A stretch of DNA of 64,000 nucleotides from an uncultured Roseovarius sp. GTDB taxonomy: Bacteria; Pseudomonadota; Alphaproteobacteria; Rhodobacterales; Rhodobacteraceae. The stretch spans positions 211,791-275,790 of the forward strand of contig CANNCP010000005.1 in assembly GCA_947503145.1 (NCBI GenBank), read 5' to 3'. The position numbers and the translations under genes were made by a program. A model generated the notes under the pieces. It was given only the letters and a program-made list of their open reading frames with translations. It was not told the DNA's origin and searched no databases. How positions within the stretch are numbered: the stretch's first letter is position 1; each line of letters begins with the position of its first letter. Positions 52,673 to 60,396 of the stretch are shown in pieces.

Positions 52673-52885
52673 ATGACAGACAAACCCAAGAGACCCCGTG
52701 ACGCCAATCAGCTTGCCAAGTTCATTGTGGACGTGGCGACAGGTGAGGAGCCTGACAAAACAGACGTGTCTGGACAGCGCAAAGGTGGGTTGAAGGGTGG
52801 AAAATCGAGGGCTAAATCGTTGACGCCGGAGCAGCGCAGCGAAATTGCAAGCGCAGCGGCAACCGCGCGATGGAAAAAAGACTAA
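52673..52885 (+). CDS. Small basic KGG-type protein
   Basis: A 70-residue basic protein: MTDKPKRPRDANQLAKFIVD at the start and KGGLKGGKSRAKSLTPEQRS near the end. It belongs to a widespread small family with a GRKGGLKGGKARA-like box, often called histone-like, of unproven function. ATG at 52673 is used; the upstream TTG lies in the inverted repeat. It is a passenger gene of the transposon, with its stop overlapping the convergent next gene. Confidence 0.7.
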   Translation: MTDKPKRPRDANQLAKFIVDVATGEEPDKTDVSGQRKGGLKGGKSRAKSLTPEQRSEIASAAATARWKKD

Positions 52886-53376
52886 GCGCCTCGCTTATTC
52901 TCGTTTTCTTCCCTTTCTGCGATCCTTAGCTCTTCGACATCATCAGTGAAGTCTGGGAATAGGTTAAGTTGAGGATCATCCTCATGGACCTTCTTCATCC
53001 GCTCAGTATCGCAAACTGCACGGTATACATCGTTGGCAATTGCTTCGCGGCGTTGTTTCACGGACTTTTGCCGCAAAGCAGGGGAGCCGCCCGCGTCCGT
53101 ATCAAAATAGTGTTTGATTGCCTCGCCGCCCTCGAAAAGCGTGACGGACTGTCTCGCGCGATATGTGAATCCGCCATCCTCATCGAAGCGCTTTGCTTGA
53201 CGAAGCGACCGTGTCACTTGTCGGCGCACCATTTTCTTCACATCTTGCGGGTGAGGCGCAAGTCTTCCGGCCTCCATTGCCCATTCGACAAATTCGCCCG
53301 GGTCACCGGAGATTTGCCCCGTTTCCGAAATCCACTCATCCCAGAGGTCATTAACGTGTTCGTCGTATTTAGCCAC
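52882..53376 (-). CDS. Unknown passenger protein of the transposon
   Basis: A 164-residue hydrophilic, charged protein starting with GTG at 53376 (MAKYDEHVNDLWDEWISETG). GAGGG lies upstream, about ten bases after the antitoxin stop, which favours this start. Helical segments include DVKKMVRRQVTRSLRQAKRF, and the C terminus is acidic (DFTDDVEELRIAEREENENK). No family is recognised. It is the last gene of the toxin-antitoxin transcript and may be a third component. Confidence 0.6.
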   Translation of the reverse strand: MAKYDEHVNDLWDEWISETGQISGDPGEFVEWAMEAGRLAPHPQDVKKMVRRQVTRSLRQAKRFDEDGGFTYRARQSVTLFEGGEAIKHYFDTDAGGSPALRQKSVKQRREAIANDVYRAVCDTERMKKVHEDDPQLNLFPDFTDDVEELRIAEREENENKRGA

Positions 53377-53386
53377 TTTACAGCCC

Positions 53387-54526
53387 TCACAATTCCGTTT
53401 TTGCAACTTTATCCCACCCATCAACGGCGGGCCATTCAAGCAACGAGTTTCTGATACTCTTGAGATATTTGCGTAGCCAATTGAACTTCCCTGTCTTGTT
53501 GTGGATTTGGCCGACAACAATGCTTGGGTTGATTTCAGCACGGGCAGCGAACCGGATCATATCTTTTTCGGAGATATACGGGCTTTTTCTTTGAATGAAG
53601 GACGCAAGCATTTCTTGGGGAACACAAAAATCGGCGGCGGCAGCGTTCGCCGCCTGTTCACATTCGGAAATGTCGTCACCGCCAAAATCGCTGTCAAACT
53701 CATCAATGGGAGCGAATGACTGTTCACGCCCATCTTGCCGCAAGACGTGTTCAATCTCATGCCGAAGCACAAAACAAAGGTTATCCAGACGATCAAGGCG
53801 GTTGGTTAGCCCGATTACCGGTTGATCGTCCAGCCAAAGACAAACGCCATCGATTTTGGACCCTGGCAATGCCTCAACCAAAACAATCCGAACCCCGCTA
53901 CGCAATAGCAATCGGGGAATGTGCGGCAGATCATCAGTGTCGATGAAATGTGAGCGTAGCGAGGAAAGCGAACCCCGCAACTTTTCTTCCGAATATTCAG
54001 GTGCATCAATAGTCTCTGCCACCTGCTTGACCCGATGCAACCAAACATATTGGAGTGGTGTCACTTCCTCATATGACGACTTTTTAGCAGCATGCGGAAT
54101 GACCGGCGCGTTGCTGACAAATGGCACATCGTCGCGCCGGTTTTTCCCAAAGAAACGCAACATTTGAAGGTCGAGCAAACTGCTTTCCCCCGCTTCAATC
54201 CAGCCTCTTTTAATCATCTCGCGCACAGGAAAGACCGAAGCCCAAGAGGCCCTGACTTTGACACCCGGATCAGCCTTCTGAGCTTTGCCGAGATCATACA
54301 TCCTTTGAAGGTTCAGGAAAAATTCGGCGGGAACGTCAAAAGCATCTTCAAGCATCAGGGCGGTTTCCGGCGTAACCGAAGTATGGCCCTTGATCAGGCG
54401 GCTGAGCTGCGCGGCATCCCAACCCAAAACGAACGCCAAATCGGCCTGAGCCCATTCACGCGCCTCAAGTTCTTCGACGATAAACTCGCCGGGGTGCTCA
54501 GTTGGCAGTAGTTCCAGAATTGCCAT
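53387..54526 (-). CDS. HigA-like antitoxin fused to an ImmA/IrrE-type peptidase
   Basis: A 379-residue protein. Residues about 10-75 form an XRE helix-turn-helix (EREWAQADLAFVLGWDAAQL-like region, LSRLIKGHTSVTPETALMLE). The C-terminal half holds HEIEH (VLRHEIEHVLRQDG), the zinc metallopeptidase motif of ImmA/IrrE proteins. A simple HigA is only about 100 residues, so the peptidase fusion is distinctive. Its start overlaps the toxin stop (TGATG). It probably represses the module and neutralises the toxin, and the peptidase may cleave a regulator on stress. Confidence 0.85.
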   Translation of the reverse strand: MAILELLPTEHPGEFIVEELEAREWAQADLAFVLGWDAAQLSRLIKGHTSVTPETALMLEDAFDVPAEFFLNLQRMYDLGKAQKADPGVKVRASWASVFPVREMIKRGWIEAGESSLLDLQMLRFFGKNRRDDVPFVSNAPVIPHAAKKSSYEEVTPLQYVWLHRVKQVAETIDAPEYSEEKLRGSLSSLRSHFIDTDDLPHIPRLLLRSGVRIVLVEALPGSKIDGVCLWLDDQPVIGLTNRLDRLDNLCFVLRHEIEHVLRQDGREQSFAPIDEFDSDFGGDDISECEQAANAAAADFCVPQEMLASFIQRKSPYISEKDMIRFAARAEINPSIVVGQIHNKTGKFNWLRKYLKSIRNSLLEWPAVDGWDKVAKTEL

Positions 54527-54822
54527 CAGTGATAATCCTCAATCCCAAGTATCGTGACGGTGTTTGGGTCGGTGCTTTCATCCATCTCAAAAATCAATCG
54601 AAACTGAATATTGAGTCTTATTGAACGCTGCCCGTCACGCCCCCCCTTTAGTTTCTCGTAATGAAGGCCTTTCCAATTCCTCAACGTCCGATCATCAGGA
54701 GCGGCCCGAAGTATTGTTAGTTTCCTCCGCGCCGACTTGATCAACGCCACCGCTAGACGAGTCTCCCCCGCACGATCCGTCTCAATCAGCGCGAGCGCCT
54801 CGTCAGCGAAAAAAACCATCAT
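54526..54822 (-). CDS. higB: HigB/RelE-type toxin
   Basis: A 98-residue ParE/RelE-superfamily toxin. LRNWKGLHYEKLKGGRDGQR, then SIRLNIQFRLIFEMD, is the typical HigB pattern with basic residues needed for mRNA cleavage on the ribosome. It is encoded first, toxin before antitoxin, as in higBA operons, and overlaps the antitoxin start. As a transposon passenger it may stabilise the insertion. Confidence 0.88.
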   Translation of the reverse strand: MMVFFADEALALIETDRAGETRLAVALIKSARRKLTILRAAPDDRTLRNWKGLHYEKLKGGRDGQRSIRLNIQFRLIFEMDESTDPNTVTILGIEDYH

Positions 54823-54931
54823 GAAAACCTTTTACCGCACTGGAATCGCACTTGCAATCGCAAATTGACTATCGGCGTCAATTTGTTCCATTATGCTTGA
54901 CTGGCGGTCAGTTCGAAGCTATATTGAGCTT

Positions 54932-55828
54932 ATGAGAAAGCTCGACACCAAAACCCGCGCCCTGATCATCCGCCTACTGGTGGAAGGCAACTCTATTCGT
55001 GCTACATCGCGCATCGCTGACGTGTCTAAGAACACCGTCAACAAACTGCTGATCGATGCAGGCGAGGCTTGCGCCAAGTATCACGACGATAACGTCCGCA
55101 ACGTCAAGGCGTCGGTTATCCAGTGCGATGAAATCTGGTCATTCACCTACGCCAAAGCGAAGAACGTATCGACCGCCAAAGCGGCGCCGGAAGGCTCTGG
55201 CGACACTTGGACGTGGACCGCTATCGACAGCGATAGCAAACTGATCGTGTCCTACATGGTTGGCGGACGCGACAGCGAGTATGCAATCGAGTTTATGGAC
55301 GATCTGCGCGACCGTCTGGCGAACCGGGTGCAACTGACCACAGACGGGCACAAAGCCTATTTGGAAGCCGTGGAAGGCGCATTCGGTGGTGGCGTGGACT
55401 ATGCCCAACTGATCAAGCTGTATGGCTCGCTGACAGGTCAGAAGGGCCACGAGAAGAAATACAGCCCTGCCGAATGCACCGGCATCAAGAAGCGCACCGT
55501 TGAGGGAAACCCCGACAAGGCACTGATCAGCACGTCTTACGTTGAGCGCCAGAACCTGACCATGCGGATGCACATGCGCCGGTTCACCCGCCTGACCAAT
55601 GGTTTCAGCAAGAAGGTTGAAAACCACATGCACGCTGTGGCGCTGCACTTCATGTATTACAACTTCGTCAAGGTCCATCAAACCTTGAAAGTCACGCCCG
55701 CGATGGAAGCCGGTCTGACGGATCGCCTCTGGGATATTGCCGATCTGGTGGCGCTGGTGGATGCGAACGAGCCTGCGCCTAAGAAGCGCGGCCCTTACAA
55801 AAAGCGTCAGCCGGAAAATTCAAAGTGA
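54932..55828 (+). CDS. DDE transposase of the TA-carrying element
   Basis: A 298-residue transposase. An N-terminal helix-turn-helix (NSIRATSRIADVSKNTVNKL) is followed by a DDE core: IQCDEIWSF, LTTDGHKAYLEAV and TSYVERQNLTMRMHMRRFTR, giving D, D and E. The sequence resembles transposases annotated as IS1-like. Its stop codon lies within the right inverted repeat. Start at 54932 (MRKLDTKTRA) is preferred over a slightly longer frame. It seems intact. Confidence 0.9.
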   Translation: MRKLDTKTRALIIRLLVEGNSIRATSRIADVSKNTVNKLLIDAGEACAKYHDDNVRNVKASVIQCDEIWSFTYAKAKNVSTAKAAPEGSGDTWTWTAIDSDSKLIVSYMVGGRDSEYAIEFMDDLRDRLANRVQLTTDGHKAYLEAVEGAFGGGVDYAQLIKLYGSLTGQKGHEKKYSPAECTGIKKRTVEGNPDKALISTSYVERQNLTMRMHMRRFTRLTNGFSKKVENHMHAVALHFMYYNFVKVHQTLKVTPAMEAGLTDRLWDIADLVALVDANEPAPKKRGPYKKRQPENSK

Positions 55829-55845
55829 CCCACTACCGCGGTGGC
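55819..55845 (-). repeat. Right inverted end and target duplication
   Basis: The complement of the 19-bp left end occupies 55819-55837. GCGGTGGC follows at 55838-55845, identical to the left target copy. Confidence 0.95.
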
Positions 55846-56049
55846 GCTCAGCTTGACCTGTTGCACGTTGACGTCATAGCGCGCCTCGGTCTGCTCACTC
55901 ACCCAGGCGATAAAGGCGTTGGTGCGCGCATCGCCCCCCCATGCGTTCCAGTAGACGGTCTGGCCACGCGCGGCTTCCAGGGTCTCTTGCCAATCAGCCA
56001 GGGCCGGAGTTGCCAGTAATGACAGGGCAAGGACGACAGAAAGTTTCAT
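55846..56049 (-). pseudogene. ynjB-like binding protein, N-terminal part
   Basis: It begins MKLSVVLALSLLATPALADW, a signal peptide cleaved after ALA, and continues QTVYWNAWGGDARTNAFIAW to VKLSATA, where the transposon interrupts. The remainder of the gene is at 51618-52595 on the same strand. WNAWGGD is typical of the YnjB family of solute-binding proteins. Confidence 0.9.
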
Positions 56050-56124
56050 GAGTTCTCCGATATTTGGCGGCTGCTCTTCGGATAATGACAGCTTTGCGCC
56101 GGGTTTGTTACAGTATCGCGCCGA

Positions 56125-56739
56125 TTATTTCGGCGGCGAAAATGCCAGCCACCCCTGATGCCAGCGCAACAGAGTGGTCAGGGCACAGGCGGCCGCATAG
56201 CCATAGGCCAGGATCGCAAAGAACTGCGGGAAGAGGCACATGACCACGAAAACGGCGACGGTTTCAAACCCTTCGGTCAACCCGCCAAGGTAATAGATGC
56301 CCTTGGTCGGATAGCGCAGGGCGCTTTCGCCGCGCTTGGCCGCAATGGCGGCGAAAGCCAGAAAGGAGGAGCCTGTGCCCACGAATGCGGCGATGAGCAC
56401 CGCCGCAGGCAAGGCATTCACCGCCGGATCGGCCAGTGCAAATCCCAGCGGAAACAACGCATAGAAGACGAAATCCAGCGCAATGTCCAGAAATGCCCCG
56501 CGATCCGTCGCGCCGGTCAGCCGCGCAACGGCCCCATCCAACCCATCGGCCAGACGGTTTACCACCAGCAGCAGTAGCGCCAGCCCATAGGCGCCAAACG
56601 CCAGTGCCGGCACCGCCAGCACACCCACGGCAAAGCCCGCAAGCGTGATATGGTTGGCATGCACACCGCTTGCGGCCAACCACCGGCCCGGCAGGCTGAG
56701 TACACGCCGTTGCAAGGGCAGCAGGGCCGCGTCGATCAT
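56125..56739 (-). CDS. CDP-alcohol phosphatidyltransferase (YnjF-like)
   Basis: A 204-residue inner-membrane enzyme that transfers a phosphatidyl group from CDP-diacylglycerol to an alcohol. The complete motif DGx2ARx8Gx3Dx3D is present as DGAVARLTGATDRGAFLDIA followed by LD, with all catalytic Asp residues. About six transmembrane helices follow. The start at 56739 overlaps the stop of the decayed oxidoreductase domain (ATGA). Position downstream of a TVP38-type protein and upstream of ynjBCD-like genes matches the E. coli ynj order. Confidence 0.9.
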   Translation of the reverse strand: MIDAALLPLQRRVLSLPGRWLAASGVHANHITLAGFAVGVLAVPALAFGAYGLALLLLVVNRLADGLDGAVARLTGATDRGAFLDIALDFVFYALFPLGFALADPAVNALPAAVLIAAFVGTGSSFLAFAAIAAKRGESALRYPTKGIYYLGGLTEGFETVAVFVVMCLFPQFFAILAYGYAAACALTTLLRWHQGWLAFSPPK

Positions 56740-56960
56740 CGCCGTCTCCAATCGTGAAAGCGTTTTACCAAGGCCAGCAGGCGCGGGTTCACATGGGCGC
56801 GCCGCCACTCGCCCGCCGCGTATTTGTTCGCCCCGCCCAGCACAACCAGCCGTTTCAGCCCCTCGGTCCGGTCCCGCAACCGGTCCCAAAGCGTATCAGA
56901 GGTGAGATAATCAACATCCTCGACCCCCGGCAGCGGCGGCAGCGATATAGGACGACACCA
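56737..56960 (-). pseudogene. Deletion remnant of an FAD-dependent oxidoreductase domain
   Basis: One frame reads PLPGVEDVDYLTSDTLWDRL and RDRTEGLKRLVVLGG, then jumps to ANKYAAGEWRRAHVNPRLLA and LVKRFHDWRRR-stop. These are a middle and the C-terminal end of mercuric-reductase-like flavoproteins, normally several hundred residues apart. The start of the same domain (LIVIGAGAAGLVSSYIAAA) is attached to the TVP38 gene. Two internal deletions and a frame change have removed the enzyme. Confidence 0.8.
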
Positions 56961-57702
56961 GACCGGCAGCGCCCGCCCCGATCACGATCAGGTTGCGGTC
57001 GAATTTTGACGGCTTTGTCCAGCGGGCGTAGGCTTTGCGGCGTTTCAGGGAATTCAGGAACATGCGGGCGATCCATGGGAAAAGGCCCAGAAGGGCAAAG
57101 GACAGAAGAAGGGGTGGGGACGCTATTCCAGACAGGCTGTCAAGCTGGGCAAGCTGCGTGCCGGCGTTCACATAGACTGCCGTGCCCGCCAGCATCCCCA
57201 CCTGCGACATCAGATAGAAGGTGATGGCGCGGATTGGCGTCAGCCCCATTAAAAGGTTTATGGCAAAAAAAGGAACCACCGGAATCAGTCGCAGCGTGAA
57301 CAGGTAGAAGGCACCGTCCCGCGCCATACCATTTTCGATCCGGTGAATGCGATCTCCCAGACGGTCGCGCACCCAGTCGCGCAGCAGATATCGGGCCGCA
57401 AGAAACGCCAGTGTGGCGCCAATCGTGGACGCGAATGAAACAATCGCCACACCTCCCCAAAAGCCAAATAATGCCCCGGCCGCCAATGTCATCCATACGG
57501 CCAATGGCAGGGATAAGGCCGTAACCATGATATAAGCGGTGAAAAACACGGCTGCGAGGGTGGTGAGGTGGTCCGTGTGCCATCTATCCGCATTGGCGAG
57601 CCAATAGCGCAACGTCTCCAAGTCGATGTTGTGCTGACGCAGAGCGACAATGAGGACAAGCGCCACCACTGTCAGAGCGCCGAAAAGCAGAGGCTTGCTC
57701 AT
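56911..57702 (-). CDS. TVP38/VTT membrane protein with truncated flavoprotein tail
   Basis: A 263-residue protein starting MSKPLLFGALTVVALVLIVA. The VTT core is seen in LSLPLAVWMTLAAGALFGFW (about 60-80), GATLAFLAARYLLRDWV and FFAINLLMGLTPIRAITFYL. The last 30 residues, KFDRNLIVIGAGAAGLVSSY, are the FAD-binding start of a mercuric-reductase-like domain that stops after GGRGC. Fusions of the two are known in proteobacteria; here only the membrane part is complete. It probably still acts as a lipid scramblase-like or transport protein. Confidence 0.85.
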   Translation of the reverse strand: MSKPLLFGALTVVALVLIVALRQHNIDLETLRYWLANADRWHTDHLTTLAAVFFTAYIMVTALSLPLAVWMTLAAGALFGFWGGVAIVSFASTIGATLAFLAARYLLRDWVRDRLGDRIHRIENGMARDGAFYLFTLRLIPVVPFFAINLLMGLTPIRAITFYLMSQVGMLAGTAVYVNAGTQLAQLDSLSGIASPPLLLSFALLGLFPWIARMFLNSLKRRKAYARWTKPSKFDRNLIVIGAGAAGLVSSYIAAAAAGGRGC

Positions 57703-57951
57703 GGGAGTCGGCTGAGCGTCGGATATTGCGGGAATTTCGTTGAAATATGTTGTGTCACTGACGTTACTGCCTCTTCTTGCTAAAACCTGTCGTGAAGACA
57801 GATGAGAGCCGGAAACGTTACAGATTTTTTCTCGAAACATTCTTGACTTGAGTGTCATTTGAGGGCGCTTGACTACTCCATCCGAAGGACGCGACACTGT
57901 TGGCAATCTGCCTGAGTCGTCGGGCAGCAGTCACCCACGGAGCTTGCGCCC

Positions 57952-58500
57952 TTGTCTCATTTCCCATCGATTCAAAATCTTGAACTCCTGTCATTGTTTC
58001 GCAAATTCCCTGATCGGGGTATCCTTCCCCTGCTGGAATATCATGACGCAATCCTGCGCAATGACAGCGAACTGTCCGTGGCCGAGCGGGAATTGATCGC
58101 CGCCTATGTGTCATCCGTCAACGGGTGCCACTATTGCTTTTCGGCGCATCGGGATCATGCCAAGGCCTGGGGCATTCCAGCCGAAGTGTTCGGCAATGTG
58201 CAGGTCGATCTGGATCACCCCGGCATTCCCGAGCGGATACGCCCGGTACTGGCCTATGTCCGTCGTCTGACTGTCGATCCTGCGGGTGTGGGCATGGCGG
58301 ACGCTCAGGCGGTCTATGATGCCGGATTCTCAGAAGAAGGATTGTTCGATATTATCTCGGTAACATCGCTCTACAATTTCATGAACCGGATTCTTGAAGG
58401 GGCCGGGATCAAGAAGCATGTTCGCGTCATGGATATGACAGACGAAATGCGGCGCAATTATCGCTATACGCATTTGTGGAAGACAATCTCCAAGGGTTAG
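57952..58500 (+). CDS. AhpD-like carboxymuconolactone decarboxylase family protein
   Basis: A 182-residue all-helical protein with the redox motif NGCHYCFSAHRDHA, a CxxC plus His arrangement typical of peroxidase-related AhpD proteins. It starts with TTG at 57952 (MSHFPSIQNLELL); GGAG is about 11 bases upstream and no better ATG is near. Length and motifs fit the peroxidase-related group. It is followed by a convergent TetR gene. Antioxidant activity is inferred from family only. Confidence 0.85.
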   Translation: MSHFPSIQNLELLSLFRKFPDRGILPLLEYHDAILRNDSELSVAERELIAAYVSSVNGCHYCFSAHRDHAKAWGIPAEVFGNVQVDLDHPGIPERIRPVLAYVRRLTVDPAGVGMADAQAVYDAGFSEEGLFDIISVTSLYNFMNRILEGAGIKKHVRVMDMTDEMRRNYRYTHLWKTISKG

Positions 58501-58511
58501 ACGCCCGACGA

Positions 58512-59099
58512 CTAAAGAAAAGTGCGCGCGGCGACATGACCGACCGCGCGAAGATCGGCGGCTGACGCACCCGAACGGGCCCGCAATGTCAGCCCGCGCG
58601 CCACTGAGGCCAGAACCACGGCCATGACTTCGGCAGGCGCGCCAAGTCTATCACCTGACTGGCGCAGCCGCTCCGACAAACGCCCTTCAAGCGCTGCAAA
58701 CCGGCGGTCCAGTTCCGCCTTGAACAGCGGGCTGGTTCCAACCGCATCGGACAGGACACTGGAAATCAGGCAGCCGGGTGTTGCGGGATCCCGCGTCGCA
58801 AGGCTGACGACTTGGTCGAAAAACGCGTTCAGATCATCCGCCAACGTGCCGCCCGCATCAAGGCTCTGTGCCATCGGTCCAAGGCGCGTCCTTTCATAAT
58901 GGTCGATTGCCGTCAGGAAAAGGCGCTGCTTGTCGCCGAAATGTTGATAGAGGCTGGCCCGCGGCATGTTCATCGCGCGGCACAGCGCATCGACCGACGC
59001 ACCCTCATAGCCCTTGGCCCAGAACACGGATGTTGCGGCCTCAAGGGCCTCGGTGGCGTCATAGCCGCGCGGCCTTCCGCGTTTTGGTTGCCCGGACAT
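58512..59099 (-). CDS. TetR/AcrR-family repressor
   Basis: A 195-residue regulator. The DNA-binding part shows the family signature FWAKGYEGASVDALCRAMNM, then PRASLYQHFGDKQRLF. The C-terminal domain (TPGCLISSVLSDAVG) is of the group with the CxxS-like segment that often senses electrophiles or oxidants. The start at 59099 is fixed by the RGRPRGYDATEALEAA segment. It diverges from an AhpD-like gene with a palindrome between them, and probably represses that gene. Confidence 0.9.
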   Translation of the reverse strand: MSGQPKRGRPRGYDATEALEAATSVFWAKGYEGASVDALCRAMNMPRASLYQHFGDKQRLFLTAIDHYERTRLGPMAQSLDAGGTLADDLNAFFDQVVSLATRDPATPGCLISSVLSDAVGTSPLFKAELDRRFAALEGRLSERLRQSGDRLGAPAEVMAVVLASVARGLTLRARSGASAADLRAVGHVAARTFL

Positions 59100-59161
59100 G
59101 GCATCACTTCTTTTTGAACCAAGTGTTCTGGAAATAGGTGCTGCATCGTGCCAAGTCAAAT

Positions 59162-59181
59162 TATAGAACGACCAGTCTATA
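59162..59181. promoter_or_regulatory. Probable TetR operator
   Basis: TATAGA (59162-59167) and TCTATA (59176-59181) are inverted repeats with an eight-base spacer. The site lies 15 bases before the AhpD-like ATG and about 60 bases from the divergent TetR gene. This is the usual place for an autoregulated operator. Confidence 0.65.
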
Positions 59182-59196
59182 AATATGGAGGCGATA

Positions 59197-59763
59197 ATGA
59201 CACCAACTGCTCTGCTCAAAATGACACCCGAATCGATCGAGACGGCCACCAGCGGTACCAAGACCACGCTGGAAAACATCAAGGCCAAAACCGGGTTCGT
59301 CCCGAACATGTATGGCTACATGGCCAAGCTGCCCGGCGTGCTGGAGGGTTATCTTTCGACTTATGAGTCGTTCCGCGAGACAGCGGGCTTCACCCCGACG
59401 GAACAGGAGGTCGTTTTCCTTGTCATCAGCCGCTTCAACGGCTGCACTTATTGCATGGCGGCGCATTCGATGTTGGCTGACAAGGTGTCGGGCGTGCCCG
59501 CCGATATGCTTGCCGCGGTCCGGGCAGGGGAGCCCCTGCCCGACGACAAGTTGCAGGCGCTGGCGACATTCACCGAGACGATGGTCGACACACGCGGGAA
59601 CCCGGACAGAGCGGCAATAGATGCGTTTCTGGCAGCCGGATATGGCGAACAGCACATTTTGGGCATCATTCTGGGCATCGCCTGCAAGACCTTCTCCAAC
59701 TACGTCAACCATCTGGCCGGAACGCCCGTCGATGACCGGTTCGCAGATTACAAGGTGGACTGA
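59197..59763 (+). CDS. AhpD-like carboxymuconolactone decarboxylase family protein
   Basis: A 188-residue protein with GGAGG seven bases before the ATG at 59197. The redox motif is NGCTYCMAAHSMLADK (CxxC and His), and the last third has KTFSNYVNHLAGTPVD. It differs in sequence from the AhpD-like protein at 57952 but shares the fold. Control by the adjacent TetR repressor is likely because of the operator between them. A role in peroxide or electrophile detoxification is inferred. Confidence 0.88.
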   Translation: MTPTALLKMTPESIETATSGTKTTLENIKAKTGFVPNMYGYMAKLPGVLEGYLSTYESFRETAGFTPTEQEVVFLVISRFNGCTYCMAAHSMLADKVSGVPADMLAAVRAGEPLPDDKLQALATFTETMVDTRGNPDRAAIDAFLAAGYGEQHILGIILGIACKTFSNYVNHLAGTPVDDRFADYKVD

Positions 59764-59769
59764 CCCGGT

Positions 59770-59795
59770 GGCCCGCCGGTTCTATCCGGCGGGCC
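59770..59795. terminator. Bidirectional terminator hairpin
   Basis: GGCCCGCCGG (59770-59779) and CCGGCGGGCC (59786-59795) form a perfect ten-bp stem with loop TTCTAT. It lies between two convergent genes and overlaps the 3' end of the DoxX gene. Confidence 0.8.
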
Positions 59796-60372
59796 CCTCT
59801 GCGCGCCTGCGGCGACCAAGGGTGCCAAGTACGCCGTCGATCGACAACCATCCGCCGCCAAGGGCCGCCGGGACTGTCAGCAGCATGATCCACAAGAGGC
59901 GCAGATCGAGGATCTGATCATAAGGGCTGGCATCGAACAGGCCCCCCACCACTTCGAGCGGCGCGCCATGGCTGAAAATGTCGATGGCTGATGTGATGAT
60001 GACCAGACCGATCAGCCCGATGGCCGCAAGACGTGTGGCAAATCCGATCACCAGCAGTACCGGCAGCAGCCCCTCGGCCAGCACCAGCCCATGAACGGCG
60101 ATCAGAACGCCAATGGGTAGCATCGCCGGATCACCGCTAACTGCGCTCAACCGGGCTGGCGCAAAGCTGTAGAATGCGCCAAACGACAAAAAGGTGCCCG
60201 CCACATCTGGCCCCATGGACAGAGTATTGCCACCGATCTTTCTGACCGCCGAGATCAGGAAATACGGACCAAGGACCGCCGCAAACACCAGCCGTGTCTG
60301 AAACCCGAGCGCGGACAGGATCCACGGCGACGCGATTGCCCTCTCGCCCGACACTTCAGGACCTTCCCGCAC
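59782..60372 (-). CDS. DoxX-family membrane protein
   Basis: A 196-residue protein with four transmembrane helices of the DoxX type (LVFAAVLGPYFLISAVRKIG, LLPVLLVIGFATRLAAIGLI). It starts with GTG at 60372. It is the last gene of the leftward operon that begins with the bufferin precursor. A second DoxX gene lies at 61362. The protein may serve as a quinol or thiol redox partner; that is not established. Confidence 0.8.
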   Translation of the reverse strand: MREGPEVSGERAIASPWILSALGFQTRLVFAAVLGPYFLISAVRKIGGNTLSMGPDVAGTFLSFGAFYSFAPARLSAVSGDPAMLPIGVLIAVHGLVLAEGLLPVLLVIGFATRLAAIGLIGLVIITSAIDIFSHGAPLEVVGGLFDASPYDQILDLRLLWIMLLTVPAALGGGWLSIDGVLGTLGRRRRAEGPAG

Positions 60373-60396
60373 AAGGTACTCTAGGATATCGGCCCT

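Larger units (their letters stand above)
52596..55837. mobile_element. 3242-bp transposon carrying a toxin-antitoxin module
   Basis: Exact 19-bp inverted ends, an 8-bp target duplication (GCGGTGGC) and a DDE transposase at the right end define a complete element. An 8-bp duplication suits the IS1/IS1595 groups. Besides the transposase it holds a small KGG-type protein, an unknown 164-residue protein, an HTH-ImmA/IrrE protein and a HigB-like toxin. It is thus a transporter IS with passenger genes. It splits the ynjB-like gene and looks recent. Confidence 0.9.
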
